DNA of 64,000 nt, taken from Trachythela sp. YZ-2020 (lineage: Eukaryota > Cnidaria > Anthozoa > Malacalcyonacea > Clavulariidae). Both the position numbers and the translations under genes were made by a program. The notes below the pieces were generated by a model. That model searched no databases. It saw only the letters and a list, made by a program, of their open reading frames with translations, and was not told where the DNA came from. The stretch covers positions 372,001 to 436,000 of the forward strand of contig JADLSH010000036.1 in NCBI GenBank assembly GCA_016169945.1, given 5' to 3'. Below, piece by piece: positions 43,535 to 55,554 of the stretch; the first letter of the stretch is position 1; each line of letters starts with the position of its first letter.

Positions 43535-44652
43535 TGCAGAATCTAATACTAGCTGACATTCAGAAAGCTTTTCTTCAGATTGAAGTGAAGGAGGAAGATC
43601 GTGATTCCTTCAGGTTCCTATACAACGTGAACGGCATGGAGAAACACTTACGATTCACGCGTGTACCCTTTGGAGCGGAGGCTAGTCCCTTTGTATTGGG
43701 CGCAACTTTGCAGCACCATCTCGGAAACCAACCCTCAGAATTTCAAGATACCATTGACGCCTTGAAGACAAACACCTATGTGGACAATTTAATGCATGGT
43801 GGGGAGGATCTGGATAGCTTGATAAAGTTCAAAGAAGAAAGCAGCAGGATCTTGGAGAGCGGCAAGTTTCCTGTTCACAAGTGGGAAAGTAATGTTGAGT
43901 CGTTAGAGAGCAGTGACAAGCCAAACCCTACGAAATTCCTGGGACATCCGTGGGACAAACGAGAGGAAACCCTTGAGGTGACAGTTCCTGAATACCCAGC
44001 AGATGAACCAGTTACCAAGCGAAGCATCCTTAGCCATTTAGGAAGAATCTACGACCCGCTTGGAATAATCTCTCCAACCCTAGCTGAAGGAAAACGAATA
44101 TATAGCGATGTGTGCGACGAGAAGAAAGGTTGGAATGCGGAAGTTTCTCCACAATTGATGTACCAGTGGTTAAAGTGGACTAAACAGCTGAGAAATATCA
44201 AAGTGCCTCGAAGTATCAAAACGAGTATCGGGAGAATGAAGGCAGTACACCTGCACGTGTTTGCCGATGCAAGTACTTTAGCTTGTTGTTCAGTAGCTAT
44301 CGCTGTTGTGGAGAGTAGTACGGGCGTTGTTAAGGGCCTCCTAGCTTCAAAGTCACGAATATCGAAACGGGACACATCAATTCCGAGACTCGAACTTGTC
44401 AGCGGTCATATGGCCGCGAACATGGCAAGAAATCTATGCAATGCTTTACGTGGATGGCCTATCAAGTCCGTCACCATATGGATGGATAGCCTTGTTGCGC
44501 TATTTTGGATAAACAATCCGGGCAAATCTTGGAAAATATTCGTATCAAACAGAGTAAAAAAAATAGCGGAGATTACCGACGAGGTGAGCATTACCTGGAA
44601 GTACTGCCCAACAAAAATGAACCTTGCAGACTTGGGAAGCAGGGGTGCAAAC
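43500..44652 (+). pseudogene. BEL element 2 RT and RNase H, cut by a DNA transposon
   Basis: RT motifs are [30 protein letters not shown] and the active-site box [10 protein letters not shown], where Asn replaces the second Asp of YVDD. RNase H motifs [46 protein letters not shown] and [11 protein letters not shown] follow. The frame is interrupted after LGSRGAN at 44652, and the next BEL codons (IDKLENQAWF) appear at 52494. The frame visible downstream of 44653 is transposon sequence. Confidence 0.88.
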
Positions 44653-45212
44653 CAGAGGAGGAATCGTGGTCTTCCCGCAATGCCTTGCGCCTCATTAGTA
44701 TTCACAATTGCGATTTTCGAGGAACATTTGGTAAAAAATTGTTGAAATATATTGCAATTTTTGGCTCTGAAGATCTCGTTTTTTCGAAGGTATGTTTTTA
44801 CGATTGTTTTGTTTAGTTATCTAATTAAAGAATTTTTGACTTGTTTCATATATTTATGGGATTTTAGTTATGCTAATCACGCATTGTATTTATGCATGTT
44901 CCGGGTCAGTGGACACGCCACAAAAGTGGCTTTGAAATATGCCAGGAGCAAATTGTACTTTTTAATGAGGAAAAACTGAAAAAAATCACATCAGCCAATT
45001 CAGGAATGTTTACTCTTTCTATTGATACTTTAAAACATGAATTTGCGTGGGGATAATTATGGCGCGACGAAAATTACTGTATGAATATAAACTATTATGC
45101 TAAATTTTGAAACATACGCATATATGTTGCTGCTTGTTTTGAGTTCAATGTTACCTTTAAGTTAGGTATGGCTATATATGACTGTATTTTTCCATTTTAT
45201 TATAGAGTTCAA

Positions 45213-45421
45213 GTATTTTGGAGTAAAACGGAATCTAATAATGACGATGTTGTCATATTTGTTGATGAAGAAAATGATACTGCTAAGCGGGTATACACTT
45301 CTATTAATAAGGGTGATACGCCAGGGAAACCAGATGGAAAGACACGAAGACTTTCTCGTAAGGAAAACTCAACCTCCAGCCAAGCTTTGTTTAAGAGTCC
45401 TGGAACATCATCAAAAGCAAA
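45213..45421 (+). CDS. Possible exon 1 of the transposon-encoded protein
   Basis: After a polypyrimidine stretch and TTATTATAG, a frame encodes VFWSKTESNNDDVVIFVDEE and a basic, Ser-rich tail (RRLSRKENSTSS...), ending before GTACAT. The composition looks like a nuclear, disordered N-terminal region. The join to the next exon (45798) is plausible but its phase is not proven. Confidence 0.35.
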
Positions 45422-45797
45422 GGTACATGAAAATTGTACAATCAGCAAACGATATTTGCACCAGTCAATGTATTAAAACCCTTGGTCCTCTAACCCAAGA
45501 GCTATGTGGGGGTATTAGGCAGTTTACTTTATATGCTCCTTTCAGCAGGACATTAGTTTTGTTTTGAATGTTATGAGAAATTATAAGTGGGGTTGGGTGG
45601 GGGATTTGACATAAAAACAAATCCAATTTATCTGATGACATCATATCGGGCTTTTAAATACTCAGATTGAAAAAGCTGATAAAGGTGAGGGTTTACATTG
45701 GCTGGTGCATAATAACACAACTATATGTGAAATACAGTAGGAGTACTATTATAGAGTAAATATAGAGCGGTACTAATCCTTACTGCTTGTTTTGCAG

Positions 45798-45967
45798 TTT
45801 CCCAGCAGAAATATTAGGCTGACTCCTACAAAGTCCCCAGTAAAACATCATAAATGGACCTTTGAGGAAGATAAAGCATTTATTGAATTCATATCAATTG
45901 CCAAAACAGATCCAACATGTGGACAAAGTTCTGCTGAAGAGTGGCCAGCATTTAATAATAACAACAG
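45798..45967 (+). CDS. Possible exon 2: Myb/SANT-like region of the transposon protein
   Basis: After TTTTGCAG the frame reads NIRLTPTKSPVKHHKWTFEE then DKAFIEFISIAK..., EEWPAF. W-T-x-E-E-D-x-x-x-x-E-F-I with a later Trp resembles the first helix and spacing of a Myb/SANT-type DNA-binding domain, such as those carried as accessory proteins by several DNA transposons. Only one helix is clear, so this is tentative. Confidence 0.4.
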
Positions 45968-47113
45968 AATTTTTATTTGTAATAGGTTTTACACAACAGT
46001 CAACCGCCATATATAATGTACAGTAATTCTGCTTTGCAGCATGCATCAATAAATGCACCATGATAGTATATCTTTCATGATAATATAAAGCAATTACAAG
46101 GCTAAGCATAGATGCTTCTCATAATGCAGACTTTGCAGTGAAGTAATTATAATGCATGTTTTAAACTTTATCAATATTTCATCAGTTTCATATTAACTTT
46201 TTTTCAAATTGTACCATAAATGTAGATTATGAACTATCATCTTAGTTTATACGATTGACATTAACGGGGAAAATTTAGGCTTTAAGTTTATTGTAAATAC
46301 TCATAAGTTAATTAATTAACATGTAAATATTGAAATTCTAGAAGTATAAATAATTTTATGACTCTAGACAATATTTTATACAGTATGATTAGGTAGGGGT
46401 AAGCACATTAAAAGCACTATTTCCTGCTTTTCTAACCATATAGCAACATTTAAAAAAAGTAATATGCTTTTTCTTTAATTTCAGGTGATTTTTTTGAAAA
46501 ATAATAAATGATTTTCAATATCAATTTGAGTGTGTCTGTATTCTGCTTATAACCAATAACTTATGTTATGCCAGAAGTGCACCAGAACTGTATCTGGTTG
46601 GACTGAGTTATATATTTAACCATTTATGGTTATGTCTCAGTTAATTTGCCTGATGTCGTGTCAGGCAGGCATACACTTTAAATCACAGGGATCAGACCAA
46701 AAAATGAGGGTACCAGCCAGAACTGAATTCCAGTGCACCCTCATCATATGCCATTAGATCACTATATATCATTCTACAGTATTTGTGAAGTGACAAAAAT
46801 AGCACATGGGTAGAATTACCTAAGCTCAGACAGTAAAATCATCTAATATCTAGTCCTATAACTCTGAAGTCCCTATCAACCAATGATAGTGTTTTTAACT
46901 ATTCTTTAGTATAGTAGTATTATTACTTTAGGCAGTGTTTTAGTTGTAAGTTTCTTTGGTTTGCATTTATAACTTCCAGATGAAGGTGTCCTTCAAAGTT
47001 CTGGTTGGATTTTTTAGTTACAGTAGTTTGATCCTATAATCCCTCAAGTATATTGTTTATCACTGCATACACTGGAGCCACACATTAAATAATTTTCATT
47101 GACCAAGCTTTTA

Positions 47114-47374
47114 TTAGCAATTTATTATCACTGTTATAATTATTGCTTGGATCATCTCTGTCCCATGGTAAAGTAATGTTTTTTCCCTATAAGCATATAT
47201 TCTCTTTAAACTATCAGGAGAAATTGATTGTATTTCATTTCTGATCAGAGCTCTTTTAAGTTGGGGATTTTGTGTACCCCACATTAACCAATAACTGTTA
47301 CCACCAACAACCTTATCACCATCTTCTGTCGACTCTTGGTGAGTTCGAAGATCTACCAAGCAGACAGGATTCAT
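47114..47374 (-). other. Unrecognised ORF inside the DNA transposon
   Basis: An 86-codon minus-strand open frame starting MNPVCLVDLRTHQESTEDGD, with a well-mixed composition (SYWLMWGTQNPQLKRALIRN). The opposite strand at 47336-47611 is also open. I do not recognise a domain in either, and only one can be real. Confidence 0.25.
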
Positions 47375-47794
47375 ATGTTGATAGTAGTAATTACATGGAA
47401 TTTAGTGGTGGGAGTGCAGCATCCAGCTCTTCAATCACTGTGTCAGGATCTTGAGTCACGTTCAAGTCGATGGCAAAATATCAAATTCCCACAATATCAG
47501 GTTTTGGACTGGATACTTGCCAGGTATCATCAAATTCAAAGAACTACAAGATGTAATAATAACAAATCAGTTTTAAACATAACAAAGCTTCTACAAAGTA
47601 AGTTTTTATAGTGCATACAAAATTAATTTCTATAGAGTCAAAACTTGTTTTGATTCTCCAGCTAAATCAGGAATTCCGTGACAGCAGTGCAATGTAGGCG
47701 GACATAGATCGTTAGCTCTCCGTCTAAAATTTGTTTTCTTGGACTGTTTTAGTTTATGTTAGTTATTTGTATGTCCCAATTGTTTCCTTTAATC

Positions 47795-48575
47795 ATGACT
47801 CAAGTAACCAGAGAGATTCTCGAAGAGATTTTGGAGAATAAACTCGATGAAAAGCTTAAACCCATCTGTGAATCAATGACCGCTCTCAAAGATAGTTTGA
47901 TCTTTCTTAACGATAAATATGACTCAGTCGATAAACGTGTCGAAGAATTGGAAGGAAAATATCTACACATTATACGGGAGAACAAGTTCTTGACAGCAGA
48001 AGTTTCAAGGCTGTCGGAATCATTCAAATATGTTTCTGCCGAGGTGGATAACATGAACCAGTAAGGCCGACGGGAATGTTGCGAAATATCTGGCCTTCCC
48101 GTTGAATCGATTGATGATACTAACGAACTTATAATTAAAGTTGGTTCACTTATGGGTGTAGAATTAAAAGAAAGCGATATATCCGTCTCTCATCGACTTC
48201 CAAGTACAGATAACTCGTACAGTTCACGCTTCGGGAAAGTCATCTGATCCTGCTTTACGATTCCCGAAGGTTATTGTAAAGTTTGTTCGTAGGGAGACGA
48301 AGGATTTATTCTATGGTAGTCGGAAGTATCTTAAGGGAAAGTCAACTAAAGATCTTGGCTTATCGAGGATATCTGAAAACAGCATTTATGTATCAGAGAG
48401 CTTGAGCCCGAGAAATAAAGAAATTTTTAAAGACTGTCTGAAATTTAGGCGCGATAATCATTTCAAGCATATCTGGACTCAACAAGGGCGGATTTATCTG
48501 AGGAAGAATAATGACTCTCCAGCCAGACGTATTGCTTGTAAAGATGATCTAGAGAAGTTACTGTCAACAAGATAA
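47795..48575 (+). pseudogene. LINE ORF1 protein (coiled coil plus RRM-like region), interrupted
   Basis: From Met (MTQVTREILEEILENKLDEK) a heptad-rich coiled coil runs to DNMNQ, where a TAA (48062) interrupts. The same frame resumes with RRECCEISGLPVESIDDT, a typical start of the L1-ORF1-like RRM/C-terminal region. A frameshift near 48215 follows, then VIVKFVRRETKDLFYGSRKY and a basic end. Such proteins bind LINE RNA. Confidence 0.75.
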
Positions 48576-48663
48576 GTACTCTTGAACAATCATTTAGTTG
48601 TAGTTGTAAACATTTAGTTGCATATGGTCTACAATGCTGCATTATTGATAATTTCGTCAAGTT

Positions 48664-51600
48664 ATGAGTCTTAGTCATGATCAACTCGAGGCTTTGCCTA
48701 GGTTTGAATTAATTTCAAGCTTAACTAATATCCCAAATCTTCCTGCACTAGATATTGAAAATAATTTACAAACTGATATAAATTTTGATTATTATACTCC
48801 ACAAGAGTTTTGCGACTGCCAGAACATTAAACATGCAATCTCAAAGGATCCGTTTACTGTATTTCATTGTAATGTGAGATCTCTAAATGCAAATCTTGAA
48901 AACTTATTAACACTTCTAGCTGATTTACATCATAATTTTAGCATAATAGGCTTATCCGAAACTAAGATAAATGTTTATAATGACTCATTAACTAATTTAA
49001 TCATCCCGGGATACCAATTTATTTCTCAGCCAAGTATGAGTAATGCTGGTGGCGTTGGTTTTTATGTACGAGATAGTATTGAATTTCATTTGCGTGAAGA
49101 TCTCAGCTCTTTGACTGAGGATTTTGAATGTTTATGGATTGAAGTACACAGCAAGTCCCGCAATATTCTATGCTCCGCAGTTTATCGCCATCCCAATAGT
49201 AATGTTGAAAATTTCATTAACTATTTTACTGCGGTTATTGATAAGATTTCAACTGAATCTAAATTGTGTATTTCGATGGGAGATTTCAATCTAAATTTAT
49301 TAAATTTTGATGCTCACTCAGCTACTGATGAGTTTATTAATACTCTGGCATCCTATTGCTTTCAGCCTCATATAATCAAACCAACAAGAATTACTGATCA
49401 TTCAGCTACGTTAATTGACAATATATTTTTTAACTCAATCGAGCATCAAACTATTAGTGGAAACGTGCTGAGTGACTTGACAGATCACCTCCCAAATTTC
49501 CTTATTATTAATAAGCTTTCTAGTATCTCTTGTAAATATCCAATATATAGAAGAGATTATTCAAACTTTAATGAGGAATCACTTTTAGCTGAAGTTCAGT
49601 CGATTAATTGGGATGATGTGTTACCTGTTGAGACAGATGTAAATTCGTTATTTGAATCGTTTTATGCTACAATTTCTGAAACAATTAACAGACATGTTCC
49701 CCTAAAGAAATTATCCAAGAGAGAATCGCGGTTAAGAGCCAAACCATGGATAACTAAGGGTCTTAGGATTTCTATTAATATGAAGAATAAATTATATAAA
49801 TCTTACCTGAAATCTAAGAATAATGAACATATTTCGTCGAAATATAAATACTACAGAAACAAGCTCAAGCATCTACTAGTAATTAGTAAAAAATTATATT
49901 ACAAAAGGTATTTTTTGACTAACAAAGACAACATTAAAGGAATGTGGAAGGGAATTAAAGAGTTGATAACCTTGAAACATACTAAAAATAATATACCTTC
50001 TACACTAGAAGTTGGATATATAAAAGTTACAGATAAACATAGCATTGCTACTGTATTTAATAATTATTTTTCATCCATTGGCTCAAATTTAGCAAATGCA
50101 ATTCCTGTGGCTAATACTCCTACTGAAGCGTATATGAACAACCCTTTGTGCAATAGTTGTGCTTTGTTTCCGGTGACTATTAGTGAAGTTGTAGAAGAAA
50201 TTAATAATTTAAATTCGTCTAAATCAGTTGGGCCATCCAGTATCCCTACTAAACTGCTAAAGATTGTTAAGTTTCTTGTGGCCGGCCCTTTAGCATACAT
50301 ATTTAACTGCTCTTTTTCCCTCGGCATTGTCCAAGTAAACTGAAAATAGCTAGAGTTATTCCTGTTTACAAGAAAGGACCTAGAACTGTTTTTTCGAACT
50401 ATCGTCCTATTTCTTTACTTTCTGTATTTAATAAAATACTTGAAAAACTAATGTACAAAAGACTTATAAAATTTCTTGAAAAACATGAAGTGCTTTTTAG
50501 TGGACAATTTGGCTTTCGTTCTAACCGTTCTACTTCTCATGCTATTCTTCTTATTACAGATAAGATACAAAACGCTATTGAAAACAAGTTATTTTCATGC
50601 GGTTTATTTTTGGATTTAAGAAAGGCATTTGACACTGTCAACCATTCAATTTTAATACGAAAACTGGAGTATTATGGCATAAGGGGTGTTGTTAAGGACT
50701 GGTTCTGCTCTTATCTTTCTGATAGAGTACAATACGTTTCTATCGGTGATACATCATCGGACCTGAAGACAATTACCTGCAGTGTTCCACAGGGATCTGT
50801 TCTAGGCCCTCTCTTATTCTTATTATATATTAATGACTTTAGTAACTCAGCAACTATTTTAGATTTTAACCTTTCTGCTGACGATTCTAATCTTTTCTAT
50901 TCACATAAAAGTCTTCAATGTTTAGAAACCAACTTGAATAATCAACTTTACAATGTTAACGAATGGCTTTGTGCCAATAAATTGTCCTTAAATATTGAAA
51001 AATCTAATTTTGTCATCTTTCGCCCTCCGCAAAAGAAGATAAGTTATTCAATAAACCTCAAAATTAACAATAAAACTCTAGAAGAAAAGACTAGTATAAA
51101 ATATTTAGGTGTCATTATCGATGGTCATCTTAATTGGAAGGATCATGTGCACGAATTGTCAAAAAAAATATCAAGAAGTGTTGGGATCTTACTAAAGCTC
51201 CGTCATTTCGTTCCTATCAAAATCCTAGTACAATTATACTATTCTATTATTTACCCTTTCCTCTCGTATGGGGTTTTGATTTGGGGGAACACATATAAGT
51301 CAAACATCCAACCATTAGTAATTTTACAAAAGAAAGCTATCAGAATTATTACGTTTTCTGAATTTCGGTCTCACACGTCACCTCTTTTTAAGAGACTGAA
51401 CTTGCTGAAACTGATTGATATTGTCTATTTTGATACATCATTTTTTATGTATCAGTTCAACAATGGCAATCTACCTAATAATTTTAATGATTTCTTCACC
51501 TCGGTTAATACTAGACATCAATATGGGACACGTTTGGCTTCCAAATCTACTTTTTCTCTTCCCAAAATTCGTACCAATGATGGAAAATTCAATATTAAAT

Positions 51601-51710
51601 TTTTTGGACCAAAAACCTGGAATGATATTAACGAATCGCTAAAATCTCTTAGTAAATCATCTTTCAAACGTAAATTAAAACAAGAAGTAATTTCTGGTTA
51701 TGATGACTAG
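48664..51710 (+). pseudogene. LINE ORF2: endonuclease and reverse transcriptase, one frameshift
   Basis: Frame 1 (48664-50343, 559 residues): after ~70 residues an endonuclease with FHCNVRSLNANL, IIGLSETKIN, GGVGFYVRD, AVYRHPNSN, SMGDFNLNLL and LTDHLPNF. A frameshift near 50335 moves to the frame of 50451-51710, which carries ARVIPVYKKG, NYRPISLLSVFNKILEKLMY, FLDLRKAFDTVNHSIL, SVPQGSVLGPLLFLLYINDF and the active-site box LSADDSNLFYSH (A-D-D kept). C-terminal motifs KKAIRIITFS and GTRLAS follow. One base change would separate this from an intact ORF2, so the copy is young or recently active. Confidence 0.88.
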
Positions 51711-52211
51711 CCTTTGCCTAAAAGGTAAATTGATATTTTTAGTAAATGGGTCATACATTGTTTAGTTTGTAATGTTTAATGTACTTTTGTTGTAATTAGT
51801 TGAGCTTTAGTTAATTGTTTGTATTTTTTATTTTGTCAAATCTGCCTTTTTGTGCTTTATGTTTATATACTTGTCGATTTAAAGGTCAACTGTCTCGATT
51901 AGCCCCTATGGTTATTACAGTTGGCCTGCACTATACTGTTATTTAATTTTCTTTTTGTAAATATTTCCCTTGTAAATGTTAATAGTGCTTAATAAAATTT
52001 GTTTGTTGTTTGTTGTTGTTGTTTGTTTTGAAGTCGTAAATATTAATACATCTTTTACAGATGCTGTCAGAAGTCAATGACTCACTATCATAGGAAATTT
52101 GTTATCTTTTAAACAATATAGACTTCATATAAAAATTACAGTTCAGGTTTCTACAAAGTCCTCTCGAATATCTATAATTTCAATATAACCTAGTAATTTG
52201 GAGTAAAAAAC

Positions 52212-52331
52212 TCACCTTAAAAACACAACTAGAATGCATCTCTATCAATGCTGGGCTTTTGCATTCGGCAAACATCTCGTGCTTCCAAAACTGAAGCTTT
52301 ATTGCCACGAATAGAGCGAGAATGCGCCATT
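52212..52331 (-). other. Possible first exon at the right end of the DNA transposon
   Basis: On the minus strand an ATG gives MAHSRSIRGNKASVLEARDV and ends near a strong AAG|GTGAGT donor at about 52213. The frame hits a stop just before the donor, so either the donor is used in another frame or this is chance. It lies immediately inside the right terminal repeat. Confidence 0.25.
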
Positions 52332-52493
52332 TTTCTATAGCAATGTTACGGAAGAGAGATTCAGAGAGATGTGTTTACAGCGAAAGGCAACCGAACAATG
52401 AGCGAGACGCGCCGGCGAATTGATAATATGTATCAATGTGTCCAAAACCGCAATGCATTGTGGTATACTGACGATACTCCTCTGGGTGCAAAC

Positions 52494-53429
52494 ATAGATA
52501 AGCTTGAAAATCAAGCGTGGTTTACAGTACCAAACTGGCTACTTAGAGAAGACGAGTGGCCTGAACAACCCGAACTTAAGAAGAACAAAGAGACATTGGA
52601 TGAGCACAAAGTCACTCAACAAGTCTTCTTCTGTAATGAGCGAGAAACGGATGAATGGGATGATATACTTGAGCGAAGTTCGTACTGGCGCACTTTACGT
52701 GTCACAGCATGGGTACTGCGCTTTGTGAATAACTGTCGTTCGAAAGCAAAGAAAGACAAGCTAATAACCCGTCCATTAAATACGGAAGAAATCATGAGTG
52801 CCAGAAATAAGTGGGTAAAGAGAGTTCAGAAGGATAATCAGCCCGACCTTCAATCACCGGGATGGAAATTGGTAGAAGAGCCTGAGACGGGGATACTCAA
52901 ATGTGAAGGGAGAGTTACGAATTACCAGCCTATCTATCTTGCAGGAGGAACATTCGAGAACAAGCTCATTACGCATGTTCACAATCAGATCATGCATCTC
53001 GGCGTTTCCAACACTATGGCAGCTCTTCGAGAAACGTGGTGGATCCCGAAGCTACGCGAGAAAGTGAAGAAAGTCGTCAACAAGTGCAACGTTTGTAAAT
53101 CGTATTCAGCAAAGCCATTCGAAGCTCCAACACCTGCAAAAATGCCAAATTTCAGAACGGAGGGTAGCCGACCATTTGAAGTGACCGGCGTAGACTTTGC
53201 AGGACCTCTGCATTACAAACTATCTAAGAAAGAAGACGGGAAATGTTATATCATAATATTTACCTGCGCGGCTTCAAGGGCGGTTCACTTGGAAGTAACA
53301 AAGAATCAAACGGCGGAAGAATTTCGGAGGAAACTTAACGCTTTTATTACCCGTAGAACAAGGCCACGAATGATGATATCGGATAACGCTCAAACTTTCA
53401 AAGTTACAGCTGAATGGGTGAAGATTATT
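52494..53429 (+). pseudogene. BEL element 2 integrase, truncated by a Gypsy insertion
   Basis: Resumes the BEL polyprotein with IDKLENQAWFTVPNWL, a segment between RNase H and integrase, then the zinc finger (HVHNQIMHLGVSNTMAALRE, CNVCKSYSA) and core VTGVDFAGPLHYK (Asp) and MMISDNAQTF (Asp). It is cut at EWVKII by the LTR at 53430, so the catalytic Glu and C-terminus are lost. The open frame that starts at ATG 52371 begins inside the DNA transposon and is not a natural start. Confidence 0.88.
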
Positions 53430-53610
53430 GTTGTGTTAGCGGAAATACGTTGTAACCGGAAGTGAACTTTGTAGATGGATTCGTAGAAGAGAGCTTACGG
53501 GGAAGGAGAGAGACGAACACGAGGCAGATAAAGAGCGATGTAAATATTTAGTTATGGTTTGAAAGTATTGTAAAGTGTGATAAATATATACTGTTTCTCA
53601 CAGAACAACA
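53430..53610 (+). repeat. 5' LTR of a second Gypsy element
   Basis: 181 bp, TGTTGTGTTAGCGG...CACAGAACAACA, followed directly by a primer-binding-like TTGGCGACGAGGAT. The preceding ATTAT (53425-53429) may be one half of a target duplication. The 3' LTR is not present. Its sequence differs from the LTR at 1329-1480. Confidence 0.8.
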
Positions 53611-53624
53611 TTGGCGACGAGGAT
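53611..53624 (+). other. Gypsy primer-binding site
   Basis: TTGGCGACGAGGAT immediately after the LTR, a form often seen in metazoan Gypsy elements. Confidence 0.7.
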
Positions 53625-53644
53625 AACCTCACTATTCTATTACT

Positions 53645-54500
53645 ATGGCTGGATTAGATTTCTCGGGAATTAAACAATTTGATCCTCATTCAGAGCCAAG
53701 TTCGATGGCTTCGCAGTGGAAAGAATGGCTGCAACGATTTAAACGATGTATAATTGCCTTTGACATCAAAGATAAAGCAAGGAAACGAGCTCTGTTGTTA
53801 TACCTCGCCGGTCCAAAGGTAGAAACAATATTTGCCACGCTCCCTGATACGGGTGAAGAAAACGACTTCGATACAGCCGAAGCGAAGTTGACAGAGTATT
53901 TCGCGCCGAAGAAAAACATTCTATACGAGCGACATATTTTTCGCAAAGCCAGCCAACGATCTGACGAAACAATCGATCAATTCTGTACACGACTGAGACA
54001 TCGTGCCTCGACATGCGAATTCGATAATGTAGAGACGAGATCAAAACGCAAATTGTCGAAAACTGCAAGTCTAGTCGACTCAGAAGGAAAGCATTTCGGG
54101 ATGACCCCAAGCTAGATGATTTGATTAAATACGCGAGAGCACTGGAAATTTCTGATCACAATGCTGAAGAAATGGAAAAGCAACACCGTCAGGAGACTGT
54201 GTATCAAAATACCAGACGAGATTTTCCACCAAGGGATAAAGGTAAACAATCACAATCTTGTTATAATTGTTGAGGGACGTACCCCCACCAAGGCAGGCCC
54301 TGCCCTGCTACAGGCAAAACCTGTCATACTTGCTCGAAAACTGGACATTTCGCTCGAGTTTGCAAGTCTGAACAAAAACCACCTTTCCGAAAACCTCGAA
54401 CTTCTCAGGACCAGTATAAACCTCAGGCCAATAAGCTGAATGCTTTGAATCAAAATCTACAACAGCAACCACTCTCTGTTGAGCCAACAGTACAAAGTGA
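53645..54500 (+). pseudogene. Gypsy Gag, frameshifted and 3' truncated
   Basis: The ATG at 53645 opens a 156-residue frame with the retrotransposon-gag pattern ([57 protein letters not shown]). After a frameshift near 54020 the C-terminal part reads [20 protein letters not shown] and a zinc-knuckle region CYNC*GTYPHQ followed by CHTCSKTGHFARVCKS. A stop replaces a residue in the first knuckle. The element breaks off at about 54525 against a dispersed repeat. Confidence 0.85.
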
Positions 54501-54524
54501 ACCGGAAGTAAGCGACAGTGATAA

Positions 54525-54812
54525 GTCCATATTTCTGTGCAAAAATATTAAAATTTAGGTATGAATTTGATTTAAAAAAATAGCGGTGAAAATGTGTCGA
54601 TATTTTGCCTCATTCGGAGTTCAAGTTGGGCACCAGCCGATCGAACATCAATCGCCCCCAAAAATAATTTATCAGAAATTTGAGTCAAATGAAATCGATT
54701 TTAGTTGTTCCGAAGGATAGACCTTCAAAACACCAGAGTATGAGAGATATCTATTTTTGAGCCACATGTTGACCAGGAGGTTTTTACGGAGACAGCCTCT
54801 TAAATACCAACA
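54525..54812 (-). repeat. Dispersed ~290-bp repeat, right copy
   Basis: Reverse complement of 40158-40448. It starts where the Gypsy Gag ends (AAGTCCATATTTCTGTGCAA) and finishes at GACAGCCTCTT. Confidence 0.75.
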
Positions 54813-55540
54813 ATGGCAAGTTACTGAGTTTTTACTGCACAACAAACACAGGCAAGCGCTGAAAATAGTCAACATCCTTATTTAGTTAGATTGCAAAAAG
54901 AAGGGCAATATGTATTAAGTCAGAGTTCAGAGACTTACGGTTAGAATAAGTCAGCAAGGATTTTGTTTTTTGACAATTTAAAGTCATTAGGTTATAGCGG
55001 GCCCATTTCTTTTACGGCTTGCACTTTGGCTTCAACATGATAAATGCCTTTCGCATCAATTTGAAAACCTTCACATTCAAGGACGCGTGGCATTAAACGA
55101 CACTTGGAATTCTTCACACGTAAGCGCGCTTCCGAAAGAAGCTTCATTGGTTCCTCGATTTTAGGCAGATGCTTTTCATCCGCACGTTCACAGATCAGAT
55201 TTTCATCAGAATGTCGCCAAGGAAGCTACCGTAAAGGAAATTCCATGGAATAAGCTTCCATTGTTCCATGCAATACGCCTTCCATTTTCCATAAAGTAGA
55301 CAATTATATCAAAACAAGCCACCACGAGTATTGATCCTAACGCACGTGACATCCGCAGGTCACATTAGACCAACACGTTCGCTTCTATATGTATGAAAGG
55401 TCACTTTGCTCTCTTGTTACCTTTGGCAAAGATATTCGTATGTTTCAAGGTCTATTACTATCCTCACGGCAATTTCCAATTGAGTTTTGGTTCTGCTAGC
55501 AAATGCCTTTGTATGAATTCTTTGGTAACGCGGTCTTAGG
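54813..55540. other. No gene seen
   Basis: Mixed sequence without recognisable coding potential. The tract at about 55050-55200 is less AT-rich, but stops occur in every frame. Confidence 0.4.
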
Positions 55541-55554
55541 ATCAATCTACATGA

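Larger units (their letters stand above)
47700..52030 (+). mobile_element. Nearly full-length LINE with two ORFs, nested in the DNA transposon
   Basis: About 4.3 kb: a short 5' region, ORF1 with coiled coil, ORF2 with endonuclease and reverse transcriptase, and a 3' end made of (TTG/TTTG)n repeats (about 51998-52030). The number of lesions is low (an ORF1 stop, an ORF1 frameshift, one ORF2 frameshift). It is related in RT sequence to the dead LINE at 1484-3614, for example DDSNLFYSH versus DDASLFYSH, but has a different tail. Confidence 0.88.
44653..52483. mobile_element. DNA transposon of unknown superfamily inserted in BEL element 2
   Basis: GGGTGCAAAC occurs at 44643-44652 and again at 52484-52493, with BEL coding sequence on each outer side, so a 10-bp (8-10) target duplication is likely. 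The left end (C)AGAGGAGGAATCGTGGTCTT and the complement of the right end AGAGGAGTATCGTCAGTATA are imperfect inverted repeats that continue into CAATGC.TTGCG. The interior includes a nested LINE (about 47700-52030). Without it the element is about 3.5 kb. Possible coding exons are listed separately. Duplication length fits MULE-like elements, but no MULE motif was recognised. Confidence 0.72.

Noticed and set aside
52371..53465. Single 364-codon gene starting at 52371
   Set aside because: The first 40 or so codons lie within the DNA transposon and its terminal repeat, and the last ten lie in a Gypsy LTR. Only 52494-53429 is BEL integrase.
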